Notes: generated by a model not told the origin, from the sequence alone. A stretch of 12,197 bases of DNA from DASSKF01 sp035690725 (GCA_035690725.1 DASSKF010000039.1:1-12197), one strand, 5' to 3'. Shown: positions 1 through 7,827, counted from the stretch's first letter. Program-made: numbers and translations.

Positions 1-160
1 ATCCACTGCCGGTGCAGCACCTCCATCGCCGGCTCGTCGACGAGGGTGAGGCACAGCTCGGCCCGGGGGTGGACCCGCATCTGCTCCATCACGTGGCGGG
101 CGCAGGAGACGAGCTCGAGCTCGTCCAGGCCGGCGTCGGTCTCGTTGAGGACTTCGATGC

Positions 161-164
<4 letters not shown>
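1..164 (-). CDS. ybeY: Endoribonuclease YbeY (rRNA maturation factor), N-terminal 54 codons
   Basis: Partial gene running off the left edge. It starts with GTG at 164-162 and reads MSIEVLNET at the beginning, later LTLVDEPAMEVLHRQW, which is the usual opening of actinobacterial YbeY. YbeY is a zinc-dependent single-strand endoribonuclease used in 16S rRNA 3'-end maturation and ribosome quality control. The catalytic H-x3-H-x5-H zinc motif lies further downstream, outside the window, so catalytic integrity cannot be judged. The start codon shares GTGA with the stop of the PhoH-like gene (overlap 161-164), which suggests translational coupling. PhoH followed by YbeY is a widely conserved pair, and this context supports the call strongly despite the short fragment. 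Confidence 0.9.
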
Positions 165-1252
<1,088 letters not shown>

Positions 1253-1276
1253 CGTGGGGCCAGTCTACGGGTCCCG

Positions 1277-1624
1277 TCACCCCGGGGGCCACGTCATCGC
1301 CCGCCCACCGAGGACGTGCACGTGGGCATGGAAGACACTCTGCTGGGCGCCGGCGCCGGTGTTGAAGACGCTGCGGTAGCCCTCGGCCAGCTGCTCCTGC
1401 TCGGCGACCGCGCCGACCGCCGCCAGCACGTCGGTGGCCACGGACGGGTCCTCGGCGGCCAGCGCGACGAGGTCGGGCTCGTGCCGCTTGGGGATGACGA
1501 GCACGTGGGTGGGCGCCTGGGGGTCGATGTCGCGGAAGGCGAGGGTGGTCCCGGTCTCGTGCACGACGTCGGCAGGGACGTCACCGGCGACGATCCGGCA
1601 GAACAGGCAGTCCTGGTCACTCAT
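1277..1624 (-). CDS. HIT-domain (HINT-like) nucleotide hydrolase
   Basis: 115-residue histidine-triad protein. The triad H99-A-H101-V-H103 (FHAHVHVLGG) is complete; H101 should be the nucleophile-equivalent histidine in HINT proteins, which hydrolyse nucleoside phosphoramidates and adenylated aminoacyl compounds. An N-terminal C-x2-C (C6, C9; CLFCRIVAGD) and H48 in PKRH resemble the zinc-binding positions of many bacterial HINT proteins. Length matches the family. The gene lies 24 bases upstream of the PhoH-like gene and is presumably cotranscribed with it and ybeY. It starts only a few dozen bases from the divergent sigma gene, so it likely has its own promoter here, whereas in related genomes HIT genes may follow rsmE directly. 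The physiological substrate cannot be read from sequence. Confidence 0.93.
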   Translation of the reverse strand: MSDQDCLFCRIVAGDVPADVVHETGTTLAFRDIDPQAPTHVLVIPKRHEPDLVALAAEDPSVATDVLAAVGAVAEQEQLAEGYRSVFNTGAGAQQSVFHAHVHVLGGRAMTWPPG

Positions 1625-1632
1625 GGGACGTG

Positions 1633-1659
1633 ACCCTACCGAGACCTGCTGGCGGTCAA
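1633..1659 (-). promoter_or_regulatory. Candidate promoter for the HIT-phoH-ybeY operon
   Basis: On the minus strand a TTGACC (-35-like, 1659-1654) and a TAGGGT (-10-like, 1638-1633) are separated by 15 bases, slightly shorter than ideal. TAGGGT ends eight bases before the HIT ATG, so the transcript would have almost no leader. This is inference from motifs only. It fits the need for a separate promoter once the sigma cassette separates HIT from rsmE. Confidence 0.35.
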
Positions 1660-1710
1660 CCCGGAAGCACCGTCCGGCGTGCAGCGTGCGTGGGACAGTG
1701 GGACGTGGCC

Positions 1711-2265
1711 GTGGGCGAGCGCGCGGCGCCTGCCGCGAGGTGGGCGGCCGACGATGCCCTGACCGAGCTGTATGCCGCCCACTGGCACCGGCTGGTGCGC
1801 CTCTCCTACCTGCTCGTGCGGGACCAGCAGGTCGCGGAGGAGACCGTGCAGGACGCCTTCGTCGCGATGCACCGGCGCTGGCACGACCTGCGCGAGCCGG
1901 ACCTGGCCTTGGCCTACCTGCGCCGGTCGGTCGTCAACGGCTCGCGCTCGGTGCTGCGCCACCGGGAGGTCGAGCGGCGCCACCTGCCCCGCCTCCACTC
2001 CCTGCCCGGTGTGGGCGCGGACCGGCGGACGACGGTGGCCAGCGCCGAGCAGGAGGCACTGGACCACGAGACCGGCGACCGGCTGCTGCACGCCCTGTCC
2101 GCCCTGCCCGACCGACAACGAGAGGTGCTGGTGCTGCGGTACTACCTCGACCTGAGCGAGGCCCAGATCGCCGACGCCCTGCAGATCTCGGCCGGTTCGG
2201 TCAAGGCCCACGCGCACCGCGGGCTGCGGGCGCTGCGACAGCGGGAGGAGGTGGGCGAGGCGTGA
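1711..2265 (+). CDS. Sigma-70 family (SigE/ECF-like) RNA polymerase sigma factor
   Basis: 184-residue two-domain sigma factor. Region 2 spans about residues 17-85 (TELYAAHWHRLVRLSYLLVRD, then AEETVQDAFVAMHRRW). Region 4 spans about 123-178 and carries a helix-turn-helix (LSEAQIADALQISAGSVKAH followed by HRGLRALR). No region 1.1 or 3 is present, as in ECF-type factors. The start is uncertain: GTG at 1711 has GGGA seven bases upstream (1700-1703), while in-frame GTG codons at 1705, 1690 and 1630 would add 2, 7 or 27 residues, the longest lacking resemblance to the family. The stop overlaps the next gene by GTGA (2262-2265), so the membrane protein downstream is the natural partner or target. 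It reads opposite to all genes of the flanking hrcA-ybeY cluster. Target promoters are unknown. Confidence 0.9.
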   Translation: MGERAAPAARWAADDALTELYAAHWHRLVRLSYLLVRDQQVAEETVQDAFVAMHRRWHDLREPDLALAYLRRSVVNGSRSVLRHREVERRHLPRLHSLPGVGADRRTTVASAEQEALDHETGDRLLHALSALPDRQREVLVLRYYLDLSEAQIADALQISAGSVKAHAHRGLRALRQREEVGEA

Positions 2266-3467
2266 ACGAGCAGGACCCGGACCCGGAGCTGGAGCGCGAC
2301 CTGCGTGCGGCCCTCGAGCGCGAGGCGCGTCGGATCGCCCCGCGAGACCGCCTGGACGAGATCCGCGCGGCCACCGAGACGGTGCACCACGGTGGCCGGC
2401 CCCGATGGTTCGCGGTGGCGGCCTCGGCCGCCGCCGTTGCCGCCCTCGCCGGCGGCGTCTGGGGCCTCGGCCTGGACCGGCGCGATCCGCCACCGGTGCC
2501 CGGCACGTCGACGTCGCGCAGCCAGCTGCCGCAGCTGCCCACGCGCGGCACCAGCCCCGCGCCGACCCCATCGGGCACCACGGGGGCACCGGGGCCGACG
2601 AGCGCGCCGCCGACCGCGCCCCGACGGACCAGCGACGGCTCCGCGACGACGGGCGAGCAGCCCGGCTCCCGCACCTCGACCGACCGCGGCCCCGGCCCGG
2701 CGACGCTCCCGCCCCCTCCGGCGACGGCCACCGCAGTCGTGCCCGCGTACTTCGTCGGACCGGTCGGGAGCGAGGGCTCGGGCCTCTACCGGCAGTTCGT
2801 GCGCACCTCCGTCCCGGCCCGTCCGTCGCCCGCGGAGACGGCGCGAGCCGCCCTGGAGGTGGCGATGGCTCCCGACGGACGGGTGCCCGGCACGGCATAC
2901 CTGCAGGCGTGGCGCGGCGTGCACCCGGCGCGAGTGACGGTGGGCGCCAACGGAATCCACGTGACCCTGAGTGGCCCGGGGAGCGCCGGCCCGCTCACCG
3001 GGGAGCAGACGCGGCTCGCCGTGCAGCAGCTGGTGTGGACCGCGCAGGCGGCAGTCGGCCGCGGCAACCTGCCGGTGACCTTCGCAGTGGCGGACGGGTC
3101 GACGGCGCTGTTCGGGACGTACCCGACCGACGCGACGTACCGCCGGCCGGCGCAGCAGTTCGAGGACCTCGCGCCGCTGTGGATCACCGACCCGGCGCCG
3201 GCCGCGGTCCTCCCCGCGGGCACGCCGGTCACCGCCCGCGGGCAGGCGTGCGTCTTCGAGGCGGCGGTGTCCTGGGAGCTGCGCCGCGACGGTGCGCCCG
3301 TGCGGTCGGGCCACACCACGGCCAGCAGCGGGTGCCCCGAGCGCGGGACCTGGCAGGTCGAGCTCGGGCGGCTGCAGCCGGGGACGTGGACGCTGCGGGT
3401 GTTCAGCACGAGCGCCGCGGACGGGTCCGTGGCGGCCGAGACGGCGTCGACCTTCCGCATCCGCTGA
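2262..3467 (+). CDS. Membrane-anchored GerMN/Gmad2-domain protein, candidate partner of the sigma factor
   Basis: 401 residues from a GTG start inside GTGA at 2262-2265. Residues 1-48 are charged and cytoplasmic (ERDLRAALEREARRIAPRDR region). One membrane segment lies at about 49-71 (FAVAASAAAVAALAGGVWGL). Residues 72-155 form a long Pro/Thr/Ser/Gly linker with no cysteine. About 158-285 resembles a GerMN domain (YFVGPVGSEGSGLYRQFVR; later GNLPVTFAVADGS). Residues 306-400 resemble Gmad2, the immunoglobulin-like domain of spore-germination-type proteins (ITDPAPAAVLPAGTPVTARG, WQVELG, TWTLRVFSTSAADG). C330 and C358 in that domain could form a disulfide outside the membrane. Gene order copies sigma/anti-sigma operons, but no zinc anti-sigma H-x3-C-x2-C motif exists in the N-terminal part. 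An anti-sigma or envelope-sensing role is inference; the domain calls are recognition by eye. Confidence 0.82.
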   Translation: MNEQDPDPELERDLRAALEREARRIAPRDRLDEIRAATETVHHGGRPRWFAVAASAAAVAALAGGVWGLGLDRRDPPPVPGTSTSRSQLPQLPTRGTSPAPTPSGTTGAPGPTSAPPTAPRRTSDGSATTGEQPGSRTSTDRGPGPATLPPPPATATAVVPAYFVGPVGSEGSGLYRQFVRTSVPARPSPAETARAALEVAMAPDGRVPGTAYLQAWRGVHPARVTVGANGIHVTLSGPGSAGPLTGEQTRLAVQQLVWTAQAAVGRGNLPVTFAVADGSTALFGTYPTDATYRRPAQQFEDLAPLWITDPAPAAVLPAGTPVTARGQACVFEAAVSWELRRDGAPVRSGHTTASSGCPERGTWQVELGRLQPGTWTLRVFSTSAADGSVAAETASTFRIR

Positions 3468-3474
3468 CGCGCCC

Positions 3475-3549
3475 CCGACCGGACACGCGTGGCGAGACGG
3501 TTCCCGGCCGCAACCGGCGAGACGGCTCTCGGTCGAGGTGTCCGGTCGG
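3475..3549. repeat. Nested inverted and direct repeats in the convergent gap
   Basis: The gap between the Gmad2 gene and rsmE has a perfect 12-base inverted repeat, CCGACCGGACAC at 3475-3486 and GTGTCCGGTCGG at 3538-3549. Within the 51-base interior is a tandem-like direct repeat with 25-base period: 3491-3510 and 3516-3535 match at 17 of 20 bases and both begin GGCGAGACGG. A short CGGTT/AACCG stem (3498-3502 with 3512-3516) lies between. RNA from either strand could fold into a branched structure, perhaps acting with the adjacent hairpin to end transcription. Function is not known. Confidence 0.6.
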
Positions 3550-3553
3550 TGGA

Positions 3554-3573
3554 CCTCCCGCTTCCTCGGGAGG
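3554..3573. terminator. Candidate bidirectional hairpin terminator
   Basis: Perfect 7-bp stem CCTCCCG/CGGGAGG with a 6-base loop (CTTCCT), nine bases beyond the rsmE stop and in the convergent gap with the Gmad2 gene. No T-run follows on either strand, which is common in high-GC actinobacteria, so termination is inferred from position and stem strength. Confidence 0.5.
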
Positions 3574-3581
3574 GGCGGGCC

Positions 3582-4325
3582 TCAGCGCCAGCGGGCGGCG
3601 GCGCTCAGCACCGCCAGCGCGGCGGGACCGGCGCTGGAGGAGCGCAGCACGGTCGCGCCCAGCCGCACCGGGTGCGCCCCGGCCTCCTGCAGGGACGCGA
3701 GCTCCCCGTCGGTGATGCCACCCTCCGGGCCGACCACGACGACGACGTCACCGTCCGGGGGCAGCTGCACCGCCGCGAGCGGCGCCTCGGCATCCTCGTG
3801 CAGCACCAGGGCCAGCGCGGCCGCCTCCACCCGCGGTATGACGTCCCGCAGCCGGGCGTGCGGCGCCACCTCGGGCACCCGCGCCCGCCGGGACTGCTTC
3901 GCGGCAGCGCGCACCACCTTGCCCCACTTGGCACGGGCGCGGGCTCCTCGCTCCCCCCGCCAGACGACGACGCAGCGCTCGGCCTGCCAGGGCACCACCT
4001 CGTCGACGCCGAGCTCGGTAGCCACCTCGACCGCCTGCTCGTCACGGTCGCCCTTGGCGAGCGCCTGGACCAGCACGAGGCGGGGAGCGGGCTCGGGCTC
4101 CTCCTCGACCGCCTCCACGCGCAGCTCGAGGGCGGAGCGGCCGCGCCCGGTGACCGTGCCGGTGGCGACGAGGCCACTGCCGTCCGCGAGCAGCACCGTC
4201 TCGCCGGGTCCGATCCGGCGCACCATCGCGGCGTGCCGGCCCTCCTCGCCGTCGAGCGTGAAGGCGCTGCCGGCCCGCACACCCGACAGGGCACCGGGGT
4301 CCAGCAGGAACAGCGGGGCGGTCAC
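3582..4325 (-). CDS. rsmE: 16S rRNA (uracil1498-N3)-methyltransferase RsmE
   Basis: 247-residue SPOUT-class methyltransferase that uses S-adenosylmethionine to methylate N3 of U1498 in 16S rRNA within the assembled 30S subunit. The N-terminal PUA-like domain opens APLFLLDPGALSGVRAG and includes EGRHAAMVRRIGPGE. The C-terminal trefoil-knot domain has LVQALAKGDRDEQAVEVATELGV, the SAM-loop VVGPEGGITDGEL and the final knot LGATVLRSSSAGPAALAVL, which is the actinobacterial form of the usual LRTETA motif. The start chosen is GTG at 4325, 13 bases after the dnaJ stop; no strong Shine-Dalgarno is visible, and an open frame continues upstream inside dnaJ but is not family-like. It follows dnaJ as in many actinobacteria and is the last gene of the CIRCE-controlled run, because the sigma cassette faces it downstream. 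Confidence 0.93.
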   Translation of the reverse strand: MTAPLFLLDPGALSGVRAGSAFTLDGEEGRHAAMVRRIGPGETVLLADGSGLVATGTVTGRGRSALELRVEAVEEEPEPAPRLVLVQALAKGDRDEQAVEVATELGVDEVVPWQAERCVVVWRGERGARARAKWGKVVRAAAKQSRRARVPEVAPHARLRDVIPRVEAAALALVLHEDAEAPLAAVQLPPDGDVVVVVGPEGGITDGELASLQEAGAHPVRLGATVLRSSSAGPAALAVLSAAARWR

Positions 4326-4338
4326 GTCGCGGACGTCG

Positions 4339-5463
4339 TCACTTGCCGGTGAAGGCGCCCCGCAGCTTGCCGAAGAGGCCGGACTGCACCGGGGCGAGCC
4401 GGGCTTCCGGCCGCTCCTCGCCGCGGACCGTCGCGAGCTGGCGCAGCAGGTCCTGCTGCTCGGGGTCCAGGTGCGTCGGCGTCTGCACGTCCAGGTGCAC
4501 GAGCAGGTCGCCGCGGCCGGTGCCGCGCAGGTGGGTGACACCCTGCGAGCGCAGGGTGATGACGTCGCCGGGCTGGGCGCCGGGGCGAACGTCGACATCG
4601 GACATCCCGTCGAAGGTGTCGAGCTTGATGCTGGTGCCGAGCGCGGCCGCCGTCATCGGCAGCTCGACCGAGCAGTGCAGGTCGTCCCCGCGGCGCTGGA
4701 ACGTCGGGTGCGGCTGCACGGCCACCTCGACGTAGAGGTCACCCTGCGGGCCGCCACCCGGGCCGACCTCGCCGCGACCGGCCAGCTGGATCCGGGTGCC
4801 GGAGTCCACCCCGGCCGGCACCCGCAGCTTGAGCGGGCGGCGGGTGCGGACCCGGCCGTCGCCGGAGCACTCGAAGCACGGGTTCGGGATGACCGTGCCG
4901 TAGCCCTGGCACGTGGTGCAGGGCCGGGAGGTCATGACCTGGCCGAGGAAGGAGCGCTGCACCTGCTGAACCTCGCCACGACCACCGCAGATCTCGCAGG
5001 TGCGCACGTCGGTGCCGGGCTGGGTGCCCGCACCGTGGCAGGTCGAGCACTCCTCGGCGGTGTCGATGGTGACCTCCTGGTCGCTGCCGAAGACCGCGTC
5101 GGCCAGGGTGATGTCGAGCCGCAGCAGCGCGTCCTGGCCCCGGTTGCGGCGCGGGCGCGGCCCGCGTCCGCCGCCGGCCGCACCGGCGCCGAAGAAGGCG
5201 TCCATGATGTCGCTGAACGTGAAGCCCTGACCGAAGCCGCCCTGCTCCCCGGCGTAGGGGTCGGCGCCCATGTCGAAGGCGCGGCGCTTCTCCGGGTCGG
5301 AGAGCACGTCATACGCCTGGGAGACGCGCTTGAACTGCTCCTCCGCCTCGGGCCCCTGGTTGACGTCCGGGTGCAGCCTGCGCGCGAGCTTGCGGTAGGC
5401 CCGCTTGATCTCTTCCGCGCTCGCGTCCCGGGAGACGCCGAGGTCCTGGTAGTAGTCGTTCAA
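4339..5463 (-). CDS. dnaJ: Hsp40 co-chaperone DnaJ (second, hrcA-linked paralogue type)
   Basis: 374-residue class I J-protein that stimulates DnaK ATPase and delivers unfolded substrates. J domain at residues 3-67 with intact HPD at 31-33; Gly/Phe-rich stretch at about 72-100 (GGFGQGFTFSDIMDAFFGAG); four CxxCxGxG-type zinc repeats at 139 (CSTCHGAG), 156 (CEICGGRG), 182 (CTTCQGYG) and 196 (CFECSGDG); then two beta-barrel substrate-binding domains to the C-terminus. The start is the rare TTG at 5463, supported by AAGGA six bases upstream (5470-5474) and by the family-typical opening NDYYQDLGV; no ATG or GTG fits. It lies 69 bases after hrcA and is likely cotranscribed from the CIRCE promoter. 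Placement beside hrcA, rather than with dnaK-grpE, is the usual sign of the actinobacterial DnaJ2 copy. Confidence 0.96.
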   Translation of the reverse strand: MNDYYQDLGVSRDASAEEIKRAYRKLARRLHPDVNQGPEAEEQFKRVSQAYDVLSDPEKRRAFDMGADPYAGEQGGFGQGFTFSDIMDAFFGAGAAGGGRGPRPRRNRGQDALLRLDITLADAVFGSDQEVTIDTAEECSTCHGAGTQPGTDVRTCEICGGRGEVQQVQRSFLGQVMTSRPCTTCQGYGTVIPNPCFECSGDGRVRTRRPLKLRVPAGVDSGTRIQLAGRGEVGPGGGPQGDLYVEVAVQPHPTFQRRGDDLHCSVELPMTAAALGTSIKLDTFDGMSDVDVRPGAQPGDVITLRSQGVTHLRGTGRGDLLVHLDVQTPTHLDPEQQDLLRQLATVRGEERPEARLAPVQSGLFGKLRGAFTGK

Positions 5464-5532
5464 CGAAAATCCTTGTCAGCTGTGGAGATCAGTGTCGTTC
5501 ATGCGGCGTGCCGGCGCACCTGCGGACGACCC

Positions 5533-6567
5533 TCACGAGTCGAGGATCTCGGAGACGTAGCGCGCGACGGCGCGGACGGACGCCATCGTGGTCGGGTAGT
5601 CCATCCGGGTCGGGCCCAGCACCCCGAGGCCGGCGACCGCTCCAGTGCCGTAGCCGGTGCTCACCACCGAGGTGCCGCGCAGGCCGGCGTGCGGGTTCTC
5701 GGCACCGATGCTGACGACGACCGGGTCGTCGACCGCGCGGATCCGCCCGAGCAGCTTGAGCAGCACGACGTGCTCCTCGAGCGCCTCGAGCACCGGCCCG
5801 ATGGACAGGGGGAAGTCGCCGCCGACGCGCGCGAGGTTGGAGGTGCCCGCGAGCACCACCCGCTCCTCCCGCTCCTCGACGAGGGCGTCGTCGAGCGTCC
5901 GGACGACCCGGCGCACCAGGTCCCGCGCCTCCGGCTCGAACTGCTCCGGAAGCGACTGCAGCCGCTCGGACGCCTCGGTGAGCAGGCGGCCGGCGGCCTC
6001 GACGTTGACCCGGGTGCGCAGGTCGGAGACGAGGCGGTCCCCGGTCGGGGTCGTGAGGTCCTCGACGAGCTCGTCCAGGTCGAGCACCCGCTGCTCGACC
6101 CGACCGGTGCCGACGATGAGCACGAGCATCAGCCGCTGGGGGCCCAGCGGCACGAGCTCGATGTGGCGCACGACCGAGCGGGTCAGCGACGGGTACTGCA
6201 TCACCGCCACCTGCTGGGTCAGCGACGCGAGCAGCCGCACCGTCCGGTCGACGATGTCGTCGAGGTCGACGGCGCCCTCGAGGAACTGCGCGATGGCGGC
6301 CCGCTCGGCCCTGCTGAGCGGCTTGATCGCGCTGAGCCGGTCGACGAACATCCGGTAGCCGGCGTCGGTCGGGATCCGGCCGGCCGAGGTGTGCGGCGCC
6401 GAGATGAGCCCCTCGTCCTCGAGCACCGACATGTCGTTGCGCACGGTCGCGGCCGAGACCCCGAGGTGGTGCCGCTCCAGCAGGGACCTCGACCCCACCG
6501 GCTCGGAGGTGCGCACGTAGTCCTGGACGATGGCACGCAGCACCGCCAGCCGTCGCTCCTCGCTCAT
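5533..6567 (-). CDS. hrcA: Heat-inducible transcription repressor HrcA
   Basis: 344-residue class I heat-shock repressor that binds CIRCE operators and needs GroE chaperonin for activity. The N-terminal winged helix (about 1-70) holds the recognition segment VSAATVRNDMSVLEDEGLIS followed by PHTSAGRIPT and GYRMFVDRLS. The GAF-like and dimerisation parts follow, ending in the typical GVLGPTRMDYPTTMASV near the C-terminus. Length is normal. Start is ATG at 6567 with a strong AGGAGG (6580-6575) seven bases upstream. A CIRCE operator 30 bases upstream implies autoregulation of hrcA, dnaJ and probably rsmE. No groES, groEL or dnaK is in the window. Confidence 0.97.
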   Translation of the reverse strand: MSEERRLAVLRAIVQDYVRTSEPVGSRSLLERHHLGVSAATVRNDMSVLEDEGLISAPHTSAGRIPTDAGYRMFVDRLSAIKPLSRAERAAIAQFLEGAVDLDDIVDRTVRLLASLTQQVAVMQYPSLTRSVVRHIELVPLGPQRLMLVLIVGTGRVEQRVLDLDELVEDLTTPTGDRLVSDLRTRVNVEAAGRLLTEASERLQSLPEQFEPEARDLVRRVVRTLDDALVEEREERVVLAGTSNLARVGGDFPLSIGPVLEALEEHVVLLKLLGRIRAVDDPVVVSIGAENPHAGLRGTSVVSTGYGTGAVAGLGVLGPTRMDYPTTMASVRAVARYVSEILDS

Positions 6568-6597
6568 GACCTCACCTCCTGCCCGTGTCCAACGCCG

Positions 6598-6626
6598 CTT
6601 GGCACTCAGGTATGCCGAGTGCCAAG
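6598..6626 (-). promoter_or_regulatory. CIRCE operator upstream of hrcA
   Basis: Inverted repeat TTGGCACTC-N9-GAGTGCCAA (6599-6607 and 6617-6625), extended to ten pairs by C6598 and G6626. The canonical CIRCE is TTAGCACTC-N9-GAGTGCTAA; here one symmetric position is changed in both arms, keeping dyad symmetry and the exact 9-base spacer. A TAGACT (-10-like) overlaps the upstream edge at 6630-6625 on the minus strand, so HrcA binding would cover the promoter start. Together with hrcA 30 bases away the call is firm. Confidence 0.93.
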
Positions 6627-6726
6627 TCTACGTGCTCCGGCCGGGTGGCGGCCCGGCCCGTGTCCGGCGGCCGGGTCCCGGCGCACGTCTCACGTGGCGG
6701 CACACGACCCACGTGGCCGGGTCCGT
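6627..6726. other. Gene-free stretch between hrcA/CIRCE and the palindrome
   Basis: No gene-like open frame with family resemblance. It has two short direct repeats: GGCCGGGTCC at 6669-6678 and 6715-6724, and CACGTGGC at 6691-6698 and 6710-6717. The hrcA promoter upstream region must lie at its left end, but no clear -35 hexamer is visible. Confidence 0.5.
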
Positions 6727-6760
6727 CGCTCGATCGCGCGAACGTTCCCGCGATCGAGCG
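6727..6760. repeat. 34-bp near-perfect palindrome centred on AACGTT (copy 1)
   Basis: Arms CGCTCGATCGCG (6727-6738) and CGCGATCGAGCG (6749-6760) are perfectly complementary over 12 bp; the centre CGAACGTTCC continues the symmetry except for one mismatched pair (C6739/C6748), so 16 of 17 pairs match. It starts 34 bases beyond the stop of the AbiEi-DUF559 gene and could be that gene's terminator hairpin, although no T-run follows. A diverged copy on the other side of the gene argues that it is also a repeated element. Confidence 0.75.
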
Positions 6761-6793
6761 CCCCTTCCCGGCTCGGGCCGACGGTCCCGACCC

Positions 6794-7744
6794 TCAGCCG
6801 GTCGCCCACACCGCCGTTCCGGCGAAGGCGGCGCGCACCACCCGGTACACGTGCTGCGGCCGGGCGAGCTCGGGCCAGGTCAGCCGGACCACCTGGAAGC
6901 CCAGCGCCCGCAGCCGATCCTCGCGACGCTTCTCCCGCACCAGCGCCGCCCGACCCTGGGCGCCCTCGTACTTCACCGCTCCGTCGAACTCCACGATGGT
7001 CCGCTGCGCGCGGAACAGGAAGTCGACCCGACCGACGAACCCCTGCGCGTCCCGGATCGGGACCTGCAGCTCGGGCGCAGGCAGGTCGAGGGCCCGGAAC
7101 AGCAGACGCGCTCGTGACTCACCGGGCGACTCGGCGTGGCCGTCCGCGCGGGCGAGCATGAGCCGCGCCTGCTCGACCCCTTCGCGCACGCCGGCCCGAG
7201 GCAGCGCCCAGGCGAGGTCGTCGGCGGTGACGTGGCCGGCAGCGAGGGCCGCGTCGGCGGCCACCACCCCGGACTCGACGCCGCACGTGGCCGCGGTCTG
7301 CACCAGGGCCACGGCGGGATGCAGCCGGTTCGCGGTGGCACCGGCGTGGCCGGGCGCGAGCACCTCGGGGGCCAGAGCCCGGTGCACGGTGACCCCGCTG
7401 CTCGTGCCGGTGCGTCCCGGCCCCGTCCGCGTGAGGTGGAGGTGGTCACCCACACCGTGCAGCGGCAGGCCTCGCAGCGCCAGGCAGCAGTGGTGGCTCG
7501 GCACCAGCCGGCCGCCCCGATCGAGGGCGCGCAACACCGCCAGCGTCCGCAGGGCCAGACGTCGCTCCGGGGTGGCGTCCGCCAGGGCGGAGGCGGCGAC
7601 GTAGGCACCACGACGCACCCGCACCGCCTCCCCCGCCGAGACGAGCCGGGCCAGGCTCGGCCGGTCGTGGCCGCAGTCCCCCGCGTCGGCGGTGGTGAAG
7701 ACGCCTCCGGTGGCGACGAGGCGCTGCTGCAGCAGGTCGTGCAT
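6794..7744 (-). CDS. AbiEi-like winged helix fused to DUF559 (Vsr-like) endonuclease domain
   Basis: 316 residues from ATG at 7744. Residues about 1-50 look like the AbiEi-type antitoxin winged helix (MHDLLQQRLVATGGVFTTAD, then LVSAGEAVRVRRGAYV). A middle region (60-200) follows. Residues about 205-310 match DUF559, a nuclease domain of the restriction-endonuclease/Vsr fold: E209 in SPGESRARLLF, D241 in GRVDFLF, E252 and D254 in IVEFDG, K258, then EKRREDRLRALGFQVVRLTW. All candidate metal-binding acids are present, so an active nuclease is plausible. No clear Shine-Dalgarno precedes the ATG, and the open frame continues upstream without family-like sequence. No AbiEii-type nucleotidyltransferase or methylase neighbour is present, so it is not evidently half of a toxin-antitoxin or restriction pair. 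Such solitary genes are common in actinobacteria; their role is not established. It separates divergent hrcA and DUF3097 and is bracketed by AACGTT repeats. Confidence 0.87.
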   Translation of the reverse strand: MHDLLQQRLVATGGVFTTADAGDCGHDRPSLARLVSAGEAVRVRRGAYVAASALADATPERRLALRTLAVLRALDRGGRLVPSHHCCLALRGLPLHGVGDHLHLTRTGPGRTGTSSGVTVHRALAPEVLAPGHAGATANRLHPAVALVQTAATCGVESGVVAADAALAAGHVTADDLAWALPRAGVREGVEQARLMLARADGHAESPGESRARLLFRALDLPAPELQVPIRDAQGFVGRVDFLFRAQRTIVEFDGAVKYEGAQGRAALVREKRREDRLRALGFQVVRLTWPELARPQHVYRVVRAAFAGTAVWATG

Positions 7745-7827
7745 GGTGTCACTGTGGCGGGTCGGGGCCCGGCCCGGCTGAGCTCGTCCACAGGCGTCGC
7801 GCACGTTGCCGGTCGGCCGCATGATGA

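Noticed and set aside
5474..5511. Tiny minus-strand frame (ATG AACGAC... ending TGA) just before dnaJ, possible leader peptide
   Set aside because: Eight codons, no Shine-Dalgarno seen, no attenuator-like stems; its similarity to the dnaJ start (AACGAC) is short enough for chance.
6669..6724. Short direct repeats GGCCGGGTCC and CACGTGGC between CIRCE and the palindrome
   Set aside because: Only 8-10 bases of GC-rich sequence, two copies each; not distinguishable from background.
3292..7161. Very long plus-strand open frame (about 1289 codons)
   Set aside because: Lies antisense to rsmE, dnaJ, hrcA and part of the DUF559 gene, and its translation is Arg/Pro/Ala-rich without domains. Long antisense frames are expected at this GC content.
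6794..7744. Calling the AbiEi-DUF559 gene a toxin-antitoxin module
   Set aside because: No AbiEii-like nucleotidyltransferase gene is next to it; the AbiEi-type head alone does not make a TA system.
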